A DNA stretch of 64,000 bases. It comes from Tolypocladium sp. Sup5 PDA-1 (lineage: Eukaryota; Ascomycota; Sordariomycetes; Hypocreales; Ophiocordycipitaceae). The notes under the pieces were generated by a model. It saw only the letters and a list, made by a program, of their open reading frames with translations, was not told the origin of the DNA and ran no database searches. The translations under genes and the position numbers were made by a program. Within the stretch, counting starts at the first letter, position 1, and each line of letters begins with the position of its first letter. The stretch lies in NCBI GenBank assembly GCA_000750105.3, contig JPHH03000025.1, forward strand, positions 397,079 through 461,078. The letters run 5' to 3'. Below are positions 26,028-37,496 of this stretch, piece after piece.

Positions 26028-28181
26028 CCGAGCGAGAACGTGTAACCTCGCGTCTCCCAATAATTATTGCCCGCCTTTCTTCTGTCCTTTTCTCCTGCCT
26101 GACCCCCAGGCATGTTAATACGCCGTCATTCCCCTTTTACAGAAATCGGTCTGGAGCTGGACGGGGGGACGAGATGCCGTCATTTGTGTTCCGCACCGGT
26201 GAGCGCTGCCCTCGGGACGGACGGGGGCGGCCCCTTTCTGGTGTTGGATAACAGCCATACAGCTGCGCTTTTGGCTTTCCCATTCAGAATATCGATGCTC
26301 CCCCTTTCCATCCCGGCATCCGTACGACCCAAGGCGAGACACTCCCATCCCAACCCGAAGCCCCCTCGAAACCACCATCCCAGCAGCATCCCATCCCATC
26401 CCATCCATCCGCTCGGCCCCCCCGGCCGTTGCCCAGTCGTCGAAATAGACTCGCTCCCGGATACCTGCACCTCGGACATGCCCAGTTCGAGCGCGGGCCG
26501 GTCCCACACCCTCCCTATCTCCCCCCCCCGGTCCCCTCGCCGATGGCCCCGCGCGGATGCGTGCATGCAGGTGGATGGAACCCGCCGCGCTCGGCTCGGG
26601 AGCGTCTCTCCTTTTTTATTTTTTAACCTTTATCTGTGCGCCTTGGATATTCCTGTGACACCCTGCTGCGTTGGGGAGGGATGAGAATCGGGGTGGTTTC
26701 CCCACGGAAAGGCTAGATGCTGGCGCGGGACGGCGCGCTGGCGGGCGACGGAATGGGATTCTGTGTTGGTTCGTGAGTTGTGCGTTGGATCGGGGGAGGG
26801 GGGGACGGACCTGGGGAGGGGAGGGGTGTGGTGATAGGGGGGTTACACGGCATGTGTGTGCGACGTGTTGGGCGTGGACGTGGTTGTATGTCTATCGCTT
26901 GACGCGAGATGAAGACAATGCGATAACTGAATGTGTCATTGAGGGATCGTTAACGGACGAGGCGACAGCATCGTTGAGTTATCGTTTACATCAGTAAGAG
27001 CCTATCAAGTCCGTGTGATATTTCCATCGTTGTTACGATCCCATTGCCAACCGACCAACTGCTTCTACCCGTTCGATGAGATCGTGCCCTTGAACCGAGT
27101 GTCTCTATCTCAACGTACGTACAATATTGCGTGAACTTCAAATCAAACAGATGCACGCTCCACGCATGGAGCAAGCCGCACTTGTGCACTGTCCGCCAGA
27201 ACGATACAGAAACGATAGGTGCGAAGTAGACGCAATGTGTAGACTCTGTCTGACTCAACTGGTTGGGGGAAGAAATGACTTGCTGCAAAATGTCTGTGAG
27301 CGGAGAAAGGCCGCAGTCCTCTATTGCCGCAGTGTAAAGGCTTTAATACGTCCCTAATATCAAACTGATCGTTGCTGGCTCATAGACTGCCATCCCAGAG
27401 CCAGCGATTTTATCCGCGAAGCCTCGATTGTGCCGTCAATAACCGGACGAAGAGGGAATGAAATCACCATGCGGCTATATAAGCCGTCAGCTATTCTCCT
27501 CGGAGTCCCTGAACAACTGAATCTCTCTAGACACCTGATTGCTTGAATCTGCTGCGAGGTCTTGTTTCCCCTTTCGAGTTGTTGGCGTTTTCACCTACCA
27601 CGGCGTAACTCACTCGCACCCTGATATCACAAACATGACTCTGGAATAGGAAACGCATTTGGTAAATTTTCCAGTATGCCTCCTCCCTTGCGGCTTGTAG
27701 CCTCGTCGACCAAATTATCCCGCCTATACCGACAACAGGGCGAATATCTCGCGCAAGTTCAAGGCAAACACCATGCAAGGGCGAAACATACCGATAGAAT
27801 GGCCGCTCGCATAGATTGAGCCTATTGTCGTCTTCTGAAAACCGTTTACAACAATACCGCCAAAGCGGTACGCACGTATTCATTGTGTTGCCCCTTTGTC
27901 TGCGCCCCCAGTCCCTCTGCCGCGCACGCAAACGCCGACCGCAGACGGCTGCACAGCAGCTGCCATGACTTCAGGCCAAGAGCATATGCCAAACATGACT
28001 ACGCAAAAGATCGAAGCTGCTCGCTGAATTTCTGATTGTTCTGATTCCAAGAAACAACAGCCTGATCTGCTGAGCACCGACAATACGCCGAAGCGGCCGG
28101 TGAAGCGATCCCATCAAGGGTGAGTGTCAGTCAGTCAGTCTATCCTTCCGGCCACAGCAGAGATCCGGGCGAGTATTGAAC

Positions 28182-28767
28182 ATGGCCTCCAACAAGAAGC
28201 GACTCTACGTTGCGCTGTACCCCAGCGGGACCGTTGGCAGTGAAGAGCGAAGGTATGACATCCCCGTCCCCAAACCTCTTGTTGAGCCCCATACTCAACT
28301 AATATGCTCTTCGCAGATACCACTGGGCCTTTCTCGTCGGACCCAAGATCGAGGCCGGAGGAGCAGTCCACGGCATGAGATACCACGTCAAGAACCTTCC
28401 CAAAGCGCGCTGGGTGTATGAGGAGCTCGAGGCAAAGGACGTGCGCTGGACCAACAACCTCCTTGTCCGTATCGTGGTCGCCAAGATCGAGGACGAATGC
28501 CGGCTCGTCGACATCATCCGCAACACGCCAGTCATCCAGGGCGACGACAACTGGCGCTGCCGCTCGTGGGTCGCCGCCGTGCTCGCCAGGCTCGAACAGG
28601 ATGGCATCGCTGTTGGCACTGCGAAGCTGGACTGGGGCGAGATCGAGCCCAAGGCCCGTGCCTACGTGGCGGAGAAGAACGCTGCCGGCAGGTATTTGAC
28701 GGCCGAGGAACTTCTGAAGGTGAAGCCGACGTGGGATCTTCTTGCAGGCAAGGAGATTGTACCCTAG
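28182..28767 (+). CDS. Small conserved fungal protein (DUF6914-like)
   Basis: Two exons, 28182-28252 and 28317-28767, give 173 residues. The protein starts MASNKKRLYVALYPSGT and continues with HWAFLVGPK and MRYHVKN, then a region with alternating charged and aromatic residues and a C-terminal helix. It has no signal peptide or membrane segment. The pattern LYVALYxxG ... YHWAxLVGPK ... RYHxKN is seen in a family of small fungal proteins of unknown function that I recall as DUF6914. The function is unknown. The ATG at 28182 was preferred because an upstream in-frame codon is only TTG. The splice donor GTATGA and acceptor CGCAG restore the conserved RYHWA frame. Its neighbour on the right is a dead kinase-like gene on the opposite strand, with the two ends 82 bp apart. 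Confidence 0.85.
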
Positions 28768-28849
28768 GCCGGGAGGTAAATGTGTGTCTCGCAAGACTCG
28801 TCGTTGACTGCATTTCAGTTGACATGAATCTGAGCCCCTGAAGAAGTAA

Positions 28850-29600
28850 TTAACGTACACCTGCAACGCCCCATGTGTAAATCGTTTGCAAGTCTCCCCA
28901 CCAAATCTGCCGTGTCCTCTCCATTACCAACTCTTCGAGATATGCGTCGAGAAAACTGGTCATCGACCCCTGCCACTGCGGTCCAGACAGGTCCCCGCAC
29001 CATGCCGCAGTATACACTCAGTAGCAAGGATACCATCCGGTGAACCCTCATTCGACGATGCCAACAACTTTGTCTCCACGGATGAGTATGTTGGCTGGGT
29101 TCAGATGTCCGTGCGTAAACACAGGAGGCGGCCAAGGCTTGTCCTGCAAGGCCATCATATCCACGAGGCTCTTCCACACGTGTTCGTCCAGATGTCTAGG
29201 ACACTCCTCTGGCGTCAGTCCCTCGCGGAGCCAGAGGTGGAACTCGTTGATGGTCTTGAACGGTCCGAGCCTGGGCTTGGCGTGAGGGATGCGGCAGGCC
29301 TACAGGGAGCCGCCAATGCAGCTCTCGACGCCCGTCCCTGGTGGCGGCGGCAGCGCCCTGAGCTCCTGGTCCATGCGCCGGAGCTGCGCAAAGAGAGTCT
29401 CGCGGTCCGCCTCGGAGGCGCGCATGATGATGTAGGCGCGGCCCTTGTGGACAAACGAGCAGTACACGCGCGGCACGGGGACGGACGTCTTGTCGGCGAC
29501 GAACTTCATCGTGACGGGCTCGGCGCGGTGGGCAAACGGCCCCGTCTTGACCACGAGGTACTTGGAGATGATGACGCACGAGCCATGGTGTTTCTAGAAT
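28850..29600 (-). pseudogene. Aminoglycoside-phosphotransferase (APH)-like gene, decayed
   Basis: Read on the minus strand, the frame shows successive pieces of a fungal APH/choline-kinase-fold protein: VVKTGPFAHR, MKFVADKTSVPVPRVYCSF, YIIM, LPPPPGTGVESCIGG, GPFKTINEFH, PWPPPVFTHGHL, ANILI, GWYP and FLDAY. It cannot be functional as read. There are in-frame stops at 29300 (TAG), 29048 (TGA) and 29018 (TGA), and the last two stand where Trp is usual. About 20 residues seem to be missing after YIIM. The catalytic HGD motif reads HGH, so the base Asp is lost. The N-terminal end upstream of about 29600 is not recognisable in any one frame. The downstream end is the TAA at 28850. Such proteins are common in fungal accessory genomes and their substrates are mostly unknown. 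Confidence 0.85.
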
Positions 29601-30311
29601 CGGGCTGTCGTTTTGAGCGCGAGGGGGGTTCAGGATACGGCGCAGACGGGTGTTGTTGATGGCCAGGTGCTCCGCGCCTTCGTGCCTGGCCAACGGCGGC
29701 ATGGCGAGATTTTTGGGCCATCACAGCATGCCCTCGACCTGACGCCGGCAGCGCATCGGGCGATGAATTCTCTTGGAGCTGTGAGAGTTGAAGTCGCCCT
29801 CATAACGCTCCTTCGGCTGAAACTTCCACTGGGCGCATGTCATGGACGGAGTAAAGTCTATGCTGCCCATGATCAAGCTTTGGGGTTGCGAAGTGCTATT
29901 GGTATAGGATTTTAGGGTAGCTAGCTCGTTATACTAGCTAGCTCGTTATGCACCTATGTTATATAATTTGTTTTCTATCTCTAAACCCTTAATCACCCTA
30001 ATATAGGGTTTGGTAGGGACCAACCTACCGTTAGCAACCCTGGGTTTTAAAAGCGAGGCCTTTTCCCCCGGTCAAATGGCCCGTCGTGGGATTGCCAACG
30101 CCAATAATAATTAGTAGGCTACGGAGCACTAGCTGCCAAGTCTCACGGCTGCCAAAGACTTTCAGTACCCTACGCTACCGCGAATAGAATTGTATGGACA
30201 GACGGCACGACTTCATAACGAAGAGACGATCAAAAGGTCAATATTATAAGGCTGAATGAATACATATACACACACCCACATACCAACGCAAGGGCCGCAC
30301 AACAGAATTGC
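29601..30311. other. AT-richer spacer with short direct repeats
   Basis: No gene is seen. From about 29890 to 30300 the sequence is clearly richer in A and T than the flanks. It holds a 15-bp direct repeat (TAGCTAGCTCGTTAT) at 29918-29932 and 29935-29949, and words resembling CCCTAA/TTAGGG near 29914 and 29984-30010 that are too sparse to be a telomeric array. Confidence 0.55.
29918..29949. repeat. 15-bp direct repeat, two copies 2 bp apart
   Basis: TAGCTAGCTCGTTAT occurs twice with AC between the copies. Confidence 0.85.
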
Positions 30312-33300
30312 CTATAACTCATCGCGCTTTCGGTCTTGCTCGGATTTACCCGGGGCGATACCCGTGACCAGGCAGTTGTTGCTCATCAAGCCGCCCTGCT
30401 TGCCGTCGACTCCTTCGCAGTTACAACTATCGACATTGGTGCGGAGATACCTGGTACATTCGTCAAAGTTCCAGGTCCATTCACAGCCCGTTCGGAGTGA
30501 CAAGGTAAACTGGGCGTATATGCCACTCTTCCTCCACGATGGTGCCCTGAAGGCGCCATTGGAGACGACCCATTTGGGTTCCCGGAGTGTTTCCACGTGT
30601 ATGATGGAGGTGCCGGGGCCAAGCGTGACGCCTGGCGACCCGATGCGGCGGCAGAAGCTTTCGATTCCCGTGTCCATTTCCTTGTGGCTGACCTTATCCC
30701 CTTCATTCCAGCATAGGACGCTGTTGGCCCTTGGGCTCGGGTGCGCCAAGGGCGGCGGCGTCGGCTTGGGACGCTCCGGAGGCTTGGTTGATGACGATTC
30801 GGGCACGGTCGGGCAAGGGCCGCGGTCTTCTGGTCCGGACTCGTCGTAAAACCACTCCCTGAGACCCGGGTTCAGGAGGCCGGCCAAGACGGACCAGAAG
30901 TCCTGATTCCGGTCGCAGTAGCCCTGCTGGTTGGTAAAGGAGCAGCCGTCGACGAACGGCCCCATTTCATTGTCCTTGATGATAACCGTCACGGGTACCT
31001 TGGGCCAGGCTCCGGCCGGCGGGCTAGCTCCGTTCGGTCCGAACGAGGTCGGAAGCACCGGTGGAGTCTTGGGCGTGGGCGTGATGGTCGTGTACTTGTC
31101 GTCTGGGCCCAGGTACGAGATGCCGGGCCATTTCTTGGTCGGTTCGAGCGTCGGCATAAGCTGTACCCCTGGCCTGCCTGGCCTGCCATCTCTGGCCTCC
31201 AAAGCGTCGGCCCCGATGGTGATCTTGCGGAACACCCACTCCGATACTGTCATAGGCGGCCGCGTGATGGTGCTAGTCCAGGCGCCCGTGCTGACGGTCA
31301 CGAGGGGATAGTCAACGACGCTGGTGGCGGCGGTCCAGGGCGGCAGCACCACTGTGCACGGGGGCGTGCAGGTTAATTGCGGGTTCTCCATGTCCCAGAT
31401 CTTGGGGTCGACCCAGACGTCGTTGGTAGATCCCGAGTTGCTTGTCGAGACATCAAACACGGACACTTGGTACCATCGGGGGTGCGTCTCAACGTTGAGG
31501 TTGTCCAGAGCCGAGATACCTTTCCCATTCTGCACCGCCATGTACTTGGCTCCGATGGTGATGAGCTGTTGGAACCGCACGTTGTAGTCGTTATCCTCGA
31601 GAAGCATCATGGCTTTTTGGCATGCATGCCCGTCGACTGGAGACACGCTAGATTAGAAATTGCATGTATACTTTCGGCGCGCCCCCATTTCCTTCTCCTC
31701 GGCACCAGAGAGCAACGGATAGAGAAAAAGAGGGGAGGATCTTGAGAAAACTTACTGCAGTCTTGGGAATATGTTGAGAACCACGAATACAAACCAGCTC
31801 CGGCCACAAAGATATTGCCCGACCCCCGGACGATCACGGCCCAGGACTCATCGCAACCGCTCAGCTCGTCGTTGCTTCCGCAGTTGTAAGTAGGATCGCC
31901 GGGGAACAAGCCGACCTGCTTGTTGAAGGGAACAGGAGGCGGCGGGGTCGGCTGGTAGTACGGCGACTCTGTTTGAATCATGCCTGCGAAGATGTTGCGA
32001 GCATTGTGGAAATTGTACTGGTAGTATACGGAGTGTTCTGATGCCGTTCCGTAGAGCCACACGGGCTCTGTGCTTTCAATGAGGAATCCACAAGCAACAT
32101 ATATCGAGGTTTGAACCTAGATTTGTAATAAAAGCCCGCCGGTTAGGATTCTTCTCTTGTCTTTGCAATTCAACATGGTGTCAAGGGGGTTGATTGCTGG
32201 AAAGGGGAAATGGAGAGAAGACCAAGAAGAAGAAGTAGAAGAAGAACAAGAAGAGGAAACTGAAGAGGGAGTTTAAAGAAAGAGAAAAGGTGCCGCCGTG
32301 CTGACTTGTCCCTCGGCAGCACCCGCTCAGACTTACCATGGGGTTATTGTCGTCCTGCAGATCTGGATCGCTGCGAAAAAAGTCAGTATAGCTGGGACAA
32401 GCGACACTCCTTTCATTTCCGGTCAACCGCCCCGGAGAGGAGAGACGTACTCAATCATGTGGTCAGCTACCCAGAGCCACATGTTTTCAAAGTATCCAGA
32501 TGCCTTGGGCGTGATGTGCATCATCAGACTGCCGGCATTGCATCCGGGGTTGATGCCGCTCGTTGACGGAGGACACTCCTTGGGCGTTAGTCCTGTGCCG
32601 ACTGCGCCGCCAATGCGGACATGACAATCTGTGATAGTACGTTTTGCGTTAGTCATGGTTTATGTTTTACCTCTTTTGTTGCTTGAGGTAACGTAACCTT
32701 CCTCTCGAAAGTGACCATCACATGCCACAGACTTCCAGGGAACGGCAGAGAAGGATGACCAAGAAAAGCAACTTACCCCATAAAGCAGCCGAACCAGGCC
32801 GCGCAGCTTTAATATTCCACTCTACGAGAATAAGGCCGGCCGTGGGTCCGCGGTTGGCGAAGATGAGATCCTGCATCTCGACATCTCCTTCATCTCCCTC
32901 CTAGCCCACCTGGATCATGACTTTGGGGTGGTCGGCGTCCTCGAAATAGGCTCCCGACGCAACCAGCTGCGACCACGTCTCTCCCACAATCTTGCTTCCC
33001 GCTGGGACGACGACCGTGCTAGTCAAAATGTAGGAGCCGGCGTCAACGAACAAGATCTTGCCCTGACTGGCATACAGCGCGGCCTGGAACGCGGCCGTGT
33101 CGTCAGAGGCGCCGTCTCCCCGAGCGCCAAAGTCCTTTACGTGAACAAAGTCGCCCACACCATTACCCTCATACTGCGGCTTGGCTCGCTCGAAATAGGC
33201 ACCCGTCGAGTCGAGCAGGGCACCCTGTCTGTGGAACCCGCCTTTGTCTCCCAGGCCATATGAGAACTCGCGCTTTCCATTAGCAGAATAGACGGGCCCA

Positions 33301-36089
33301 ACAGCCCAGTGGTCGACCTTGGCCGAAGGCGCGAGGAGCACGGCACCGGCCGTGTCCGCAACTGCCTTGGCAACGTTTTGGAACGCGACTTTCTCAACAA
33401 TCACGCCAGTGCTGCCGCTGCCGGGCTTGGAGTTGATGGGCGCCACGAGAATGGCCGTATCCACGTTCTGGAAGGTTGAATCGATGACGGAAGCAGAGCC
33501 GATGTGTCCGCCGTTAGACTCCTGCAGGAGGCGGAAACCAACATTGACGTTCTTCATGGTAATGGACTTCCAGATCCAGCCCCAGTCCCAGATAACCTGG
33601 ACTCCGGTTGCGCAGCCGTCAAAGGTGAGGCGCTGGGCCGTGAACTGCTGGTTGCCGCCGTAGATACCGAACTTGCCTCCCCGGAAGGTACTGTCCGAGA
33701 TAACGCCTCCGCTGCCATTCTCGGCAAAGATACCCTGCTGGCCGGAGCCAGGCGCGGCAATGAGCTCGACGTTTTGGATGCTGGTCGCCTGGGCCACCTG
33801 ATAATGCAGACAAGCGACTTGCTAGGCGGAGCGCGTCAACGTCACGTCGATCCGGAGGTTATGGATCTGGCGGTAGAAGTTAGCCGTGTTGACGAACCAT
33901 TCTTGGTCGCCGCCGTCGATGCCAGCGCCGTTGCCTGTGTACTCGTCCGTAGACAGGACGCCGAGACCGATGAACCCTGGCGCAGCGATAATGGTAGGCT
34001 AGTTTAGTGCCTGTTGGGAAGGGAAAGGAATCACTAATTAGCATCACATCTTGCTCGGTTTTCTTTTACTATTAGATAGGCTAGTGCTTACGTCGCTAAT
34101 CACTTATGTGCCAAAGGGCAGGGGGATTGTACTGGATACGCGATACGTGCCCGGCGGGAAATAGATATTGGCGTTCTTGGTTATCGAACCGTTATACTTC
34201 TCGCCGCATCTACGTCCGTCATTCATAGCGCGTTTGATAGCTTTGGTGTCGTCCTATAGCATCGACGTGTTAGCCTGGAATATTATCACGAACCACCACA
34301 ACACTCCGGATCTATTTGCTTGCTTACCGTTTTGCTATCGCCGATAGCTCCGTAGTCGAGGACATTGCGGAAGACCTGTGTAGTCCAAAAGCGTTAATGT
34401 CTGCGCGTTGTGGAGTGGTTCACGGTCAAACCATGCTTCAAGGCCTAGCATACCTTGTAGCCTGGGTCATCGCCCCAGGGCACCGTTCCCTTGCGGCTGA
34501 TTTATCCTATCCAATATCCGCCCGCTGCAGTGTCTCTTCTTGTGAGGTTTCCTCCGATGTGCATGGCGTTAGCCTTAGACACAAGTGCGGCAGCGTCAAC
34601 GATCTCCCCTGTGATTGCCAGCAGTGGGTGTTTTTCCTCTCGAGCTTGAAGGGCTCTGGCTCGCATATTAGCCTCAGGGGGCCCGGATTTGGCACCGTAA
34701 TAGTTGCGTCGAGGGTTCGCTAGACGCGCCTTGTTTAGCCGAATAGACTTCTCCATGGCGGCCCTGATAATTTGACGAGCTCGATCGAGGTCCGATATGG
34801 AATTGCTTATGAGAAGCGTATCGTTGCGTGGCTGGGGGTCAGCACGTTTGCGAAACTTGGCGAGCAACGTAGCCAAGGCACCGCTCTTATTGTCTTTGAC
34901 GCCAAAAGTCATGTTTTGTGCGGGAGTTTGCTCTGGAGTATCGAAGGCATCGTTAAGCTCCGTCGCGGCATCTTAATCCTCGTCCTCCTCTTCAAAGTCG
35001 AACTCTAAGTCGTAGTTAAGTGACCTGGCTACTCCGGGCTTGACGAATTCTGTCTCGTTTATAAAGATGTAGTGCTGCGACACGTTGCCTATCTTAACGA
35101 GATCTTCCATTGAAACGGTGTTTGCCCAGTCTATGAAGCGTTCCTGATGCACTGCACGCTTGGCTTGAGGGATTCCTATCAGCCCCTAGACAGTGCTCAG
35201 CGATGCGTCCGTGTAGGTGTAGATCTTGGCGGCAATGCCGCTGTGCGGGTTATTTATCATGCGAAAGTTGAAGAGAACCACGCTATCAGTTTCGTCGAAA
35301 TAAGGGTACGGCTTATTGACATTAACAGCATTGTTCCTGCGGTCGATCGTGTCCTTGAGCAACTGACGCAGACGTCCATGTGCCGCGCCCTGCCAGTTCT
35401 ATTCGGCCTTGACGCCCGATGCGCATCGAATGGCGGCACACCGGGTCATGGAGTTTCCTCCCTAGGGCACGTTGCCCGCTACGCCAGCGCCGTTGCCGCC
35501 TTCAACCCAGGTAGCAGGAGGAAACTCATCGCAGGAGTATTTTATATTGGAAAGTTTAGTCACCTTGCCAGTGGGATCACGCTCGTGCCTGATTGTCTTT
35601 CCGTTATTGGCCGTGGGATCAAGGTCCTTGTACTTCCAGGGCCCGTTATGGCGCTAAATCTCTTGCTGGTCGCTCTCGGGACATGAGTGTTTAGTGATCC
35701 AGCCGTTCTTGCCTATTGGGCAAGCTTGCCCTCTGCGCTTAGAAGATCGGCCGTTCTTGCCCGTGTTGAAGTCATAGCCAAAAAGGGTGTTTGGTCCGTA
35801 CCATTGCCTCCCTCTTGAACTAGCGAAGAAATTCTCGGCATTTTTGCAAATGTCTCTTATATAAAAGCAGTTATACTCCAAGAAGAAGGCTTCAGGAGTA
35901 ATCAAGACGCACTGCTTCAAGGGGGTCAAATTGAGTGGGCTGATAGTAGTAGTCGACACCACCCGATCGGTTGGGAATTTCCTGGTATCCCTGGATGTAT
36001 TGTGCTCCGACCTGACTCTGAGCAATGGGACTGAATTGCTGGATCAGAGTGAGGGCGAGCAGATGCCACGACAGCATGAAACGCCGCAT
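30312..36089 (-). pseudogene. Secreted NucA/NucB-like nuclease fused to GH55/pectate-lyase-type glucanase, with stops
   Basis: Minus-strand exons 36089-34454, 34375-34328, 34253-34092, 33998-32777, 32628-32451, 32370-32337, 32116-31756 and 31636-30312 would code about 1650 residues. In order: a signal peptide (MRRFMLSWHLLALTLI); a Cys-containing domain with SCDEFPPATWVEGG, the mark of NucA/NucB deoxyribonucleases; a linker; a right-handed beta-helix GH55/pectate_lyase_3 pair (VFRNVLDYGAIGD, YFPPGTYRV, GLGVLSTDEYT, later HVKDFGARGDG); a Pro-rich spacer; and a C-terminal Cys module (DSCNCEGVDGKQGG) of a kind seen on large fungal wall-active proteins. It is broken by TAG at 35654, 35462, 35399, 35186, 33822 and 32901, TAA at 34973, 34502 and 34104, and a one-base frame change near 35900-35925. 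Eight of the nine stops lie 5' of 33.8 kb; from 32.9 kb on the frame is clean. The protein ends KRDEL. Two separate original genes are possible, but the frame runs unbroken (stops aside) from nuclease to glucanase. Confidence 0.85.
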
Positions 36090-36770
36090 GGCTCCGAGCA
36101 CTCTAGCCCGGAGGCACGAATTGTTTTTTATTTAAAAAAAGAGAGAATGAGAATAAAAAAAAAAGAACGACAAGGAAGCGATATCTTGCAGCAGGAATGC
36201 AATCGAAAATGTAGTGGTCTCGTCAGGGACTTTATGAGTTAAAGAGAGTCCAGCTTCACCCCCACTGGAGCTGTCACGGTAGAAATTCGTTGCCGTTTTC
36301 TTCCTTCCGGTTTCCGGCGTAGCTGTGATAAGCTGTCTCCGAGTACATGCAAGCCAACTATCCTAGTGACCAAGTTTCCCAACCGAGGCTGTGATCCTAG
36401 GAATGTTGTTGGTCAGCCTTTTTCTACCAACTTTCATGCACAAGCCAGATTGAAACAAGCGCTATGTCTATCCGTAATTAGGTTAACCTTAAATTTCCCA
36501 CCCTAGTACGAAGTACCTATCTATTATATTGCACTAGCTAAGGCTGCTTATGAGTAGATGCCTATACGAATACGAGTAAGAGGCTTAGACACCCCTACTG
36601 GTACCTCGATTCTAGACTCTAGTCCTGAGCCGAGTACTCGGTCATGGGGCGTGAAACCCTGCAAATACTACTGCCTCCACACCGCATTCACCTCCTCTTT
36701 TCAATTCTTCTTTTTCGTCAAATCATCGCACAGTTCTGCATTCATTTCTCTCTCGTCCCGCCGTCTGCAC
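36090..36770. other. Intergenic between divergently oriented genes, AT-rich patch
   Basis: Holds the shared upstream region of the dead nuclease-glucanase gene (minus) and the gene at 36771 (plus). There is an A-rich run near 36130-36165, a TACGAAGTA word near 36510, and a C/T-rich leader just before 36771. No gene is seen. Confidence 0.55.
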
Positions 36771-37496
36771 ATGCCTTCCCTCCAGCTCTGTCCCTCCCGA
36801 GCCAGCGGTGGCCTCAAATGGACTCTTCCGGCGCCATTGAAGTCGGCCATTTCCGTTTTGGCTAACGACCGAGCCCCCGATGGGCCGAGCGAGCCTTATT
36901 TTCGGCAAACATTATCCGGAGGGACATGGCATCCCGTCTCCGAGGAGCCCATTTCCGAGCCCCCTCAGCCAAGCATTACCGTCAAGGTCTTCGAGTTGGC
37001 TACCTTAGGCGACCAGTGGGAGGAATACCATGAACATGCCGATCGTGGCGACCCAGACTGCGTCTTTGCTCCCTCGGACGATGAGGGTCCCGGCGAGCTG
37101 CTCAGGTGCTGCGGCGAGCAGCGGCCGGAACCACCACAGCCTCTTGTGGTTACTGCGACGAAGAAGGAGTACGTTACTGTTCACGACTACGTGTCTGCCG
37201 TTCACGCGTGGTTGATGGAGCACTTCGACGACATCTCCTCTGCGGTCAATTTGTGGGATGGTGGTGAAGCGCCGCTAGACCAAAAGCTGGTGGTGAGCTA
37301 TAGTAACCTCCAAAGCTTGTCTATCTTGGAAGAGAACATGTGGTGCCAGGTCAAACAGACGCAACCAGTTCCCAGTCCAGGAGCTATGCCTCATATGCCA
37401 CGTCCGCTGACAATGAGGATGAGCCCTGAACAAGTCAGGAGACTCAACGAACAATTGAGGCAGGAAGGGTCGGACTTGCAATACGATGAGTATTAG
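36771..37496 (+). CDS. Conserved hypothetical protein, intact
   Basis: A single exon of 241 residues starting MPSLQLCPSRASGG. An upstream in-frame extension exists but lacks an ATG of its own and runs through leader-like sequence, so the ATG at 36771 was taken. No signal peptide or membrane segment is visible. The middle (residues about 65-130) is acidic with VKVFELATLG, a CC pair and a Pro/Glu stretch; then come YVTVHDYVSAVHAWL and an acidic helix; the tail is polar with RRLNEQLRQEG. I do not recognise a Pfam domain and assign no function. It is the only undamaged gene between the dead nuclease-glucanase gene and the truncated LysM gene. Confidence 0.75.
   Translation: MPSLQLCPSRASGGLKWTLPAPLKSAISVLANDRAPDGPSEPYFRQTLSGGTWHPVSEEPISEPPQPSITVKVFELATLGDQWEEYHEHADRGDPDCVFAPSDDEGPGELLRCCGEQRPEPPQPLVVTATKKEYVTVHDYVSAVHAWLMEHFDDISSAVNLWDGGEAPLDQKLVVSYSNLQSLSILEENMWCQVKQTQPVPSPGAMPHMPRPLTMRMSPEQVRRLNEQLRQEGSDLQYDEY

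Larger units (their letters stand above)
23998..28181. other. Intergenic, 4.2 kb
   Basis: No gene is supported. The stretch contains several simple repeats (listed separately), G-rich runs around 26760-26840 on the plus strand, and a TACGAAGTA word near 24846. Frames around 25000-25600 that spell Ser-Ile-Asn-Gln repeats are only translations of the TGAT microsatellite. Around 27000-28100 the sequence turns less GC-rich, with nothing recognisable. Confidence 0.55.

Noticed and set aside
29914..30010. CCCTAA/TTAGGG-like words suggesting an internal telomere repeat
   Set aside because: Only isolated, non-tandem copies; no array.
34254..35700. Introns that would remove the stops in the nuclease-glucanase gene
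   Set aside because: Conserved motifs flank the stops within a few codons, and no donor/acceptor pair removes them without deleting those motifs.
32901..36089. UAR codons read as glutamine by a changed genetic code
   Set aside because: Intact genes in the window end in TAA or TAG without extension, so a general code change is excluded; only local readthrough remains possible.
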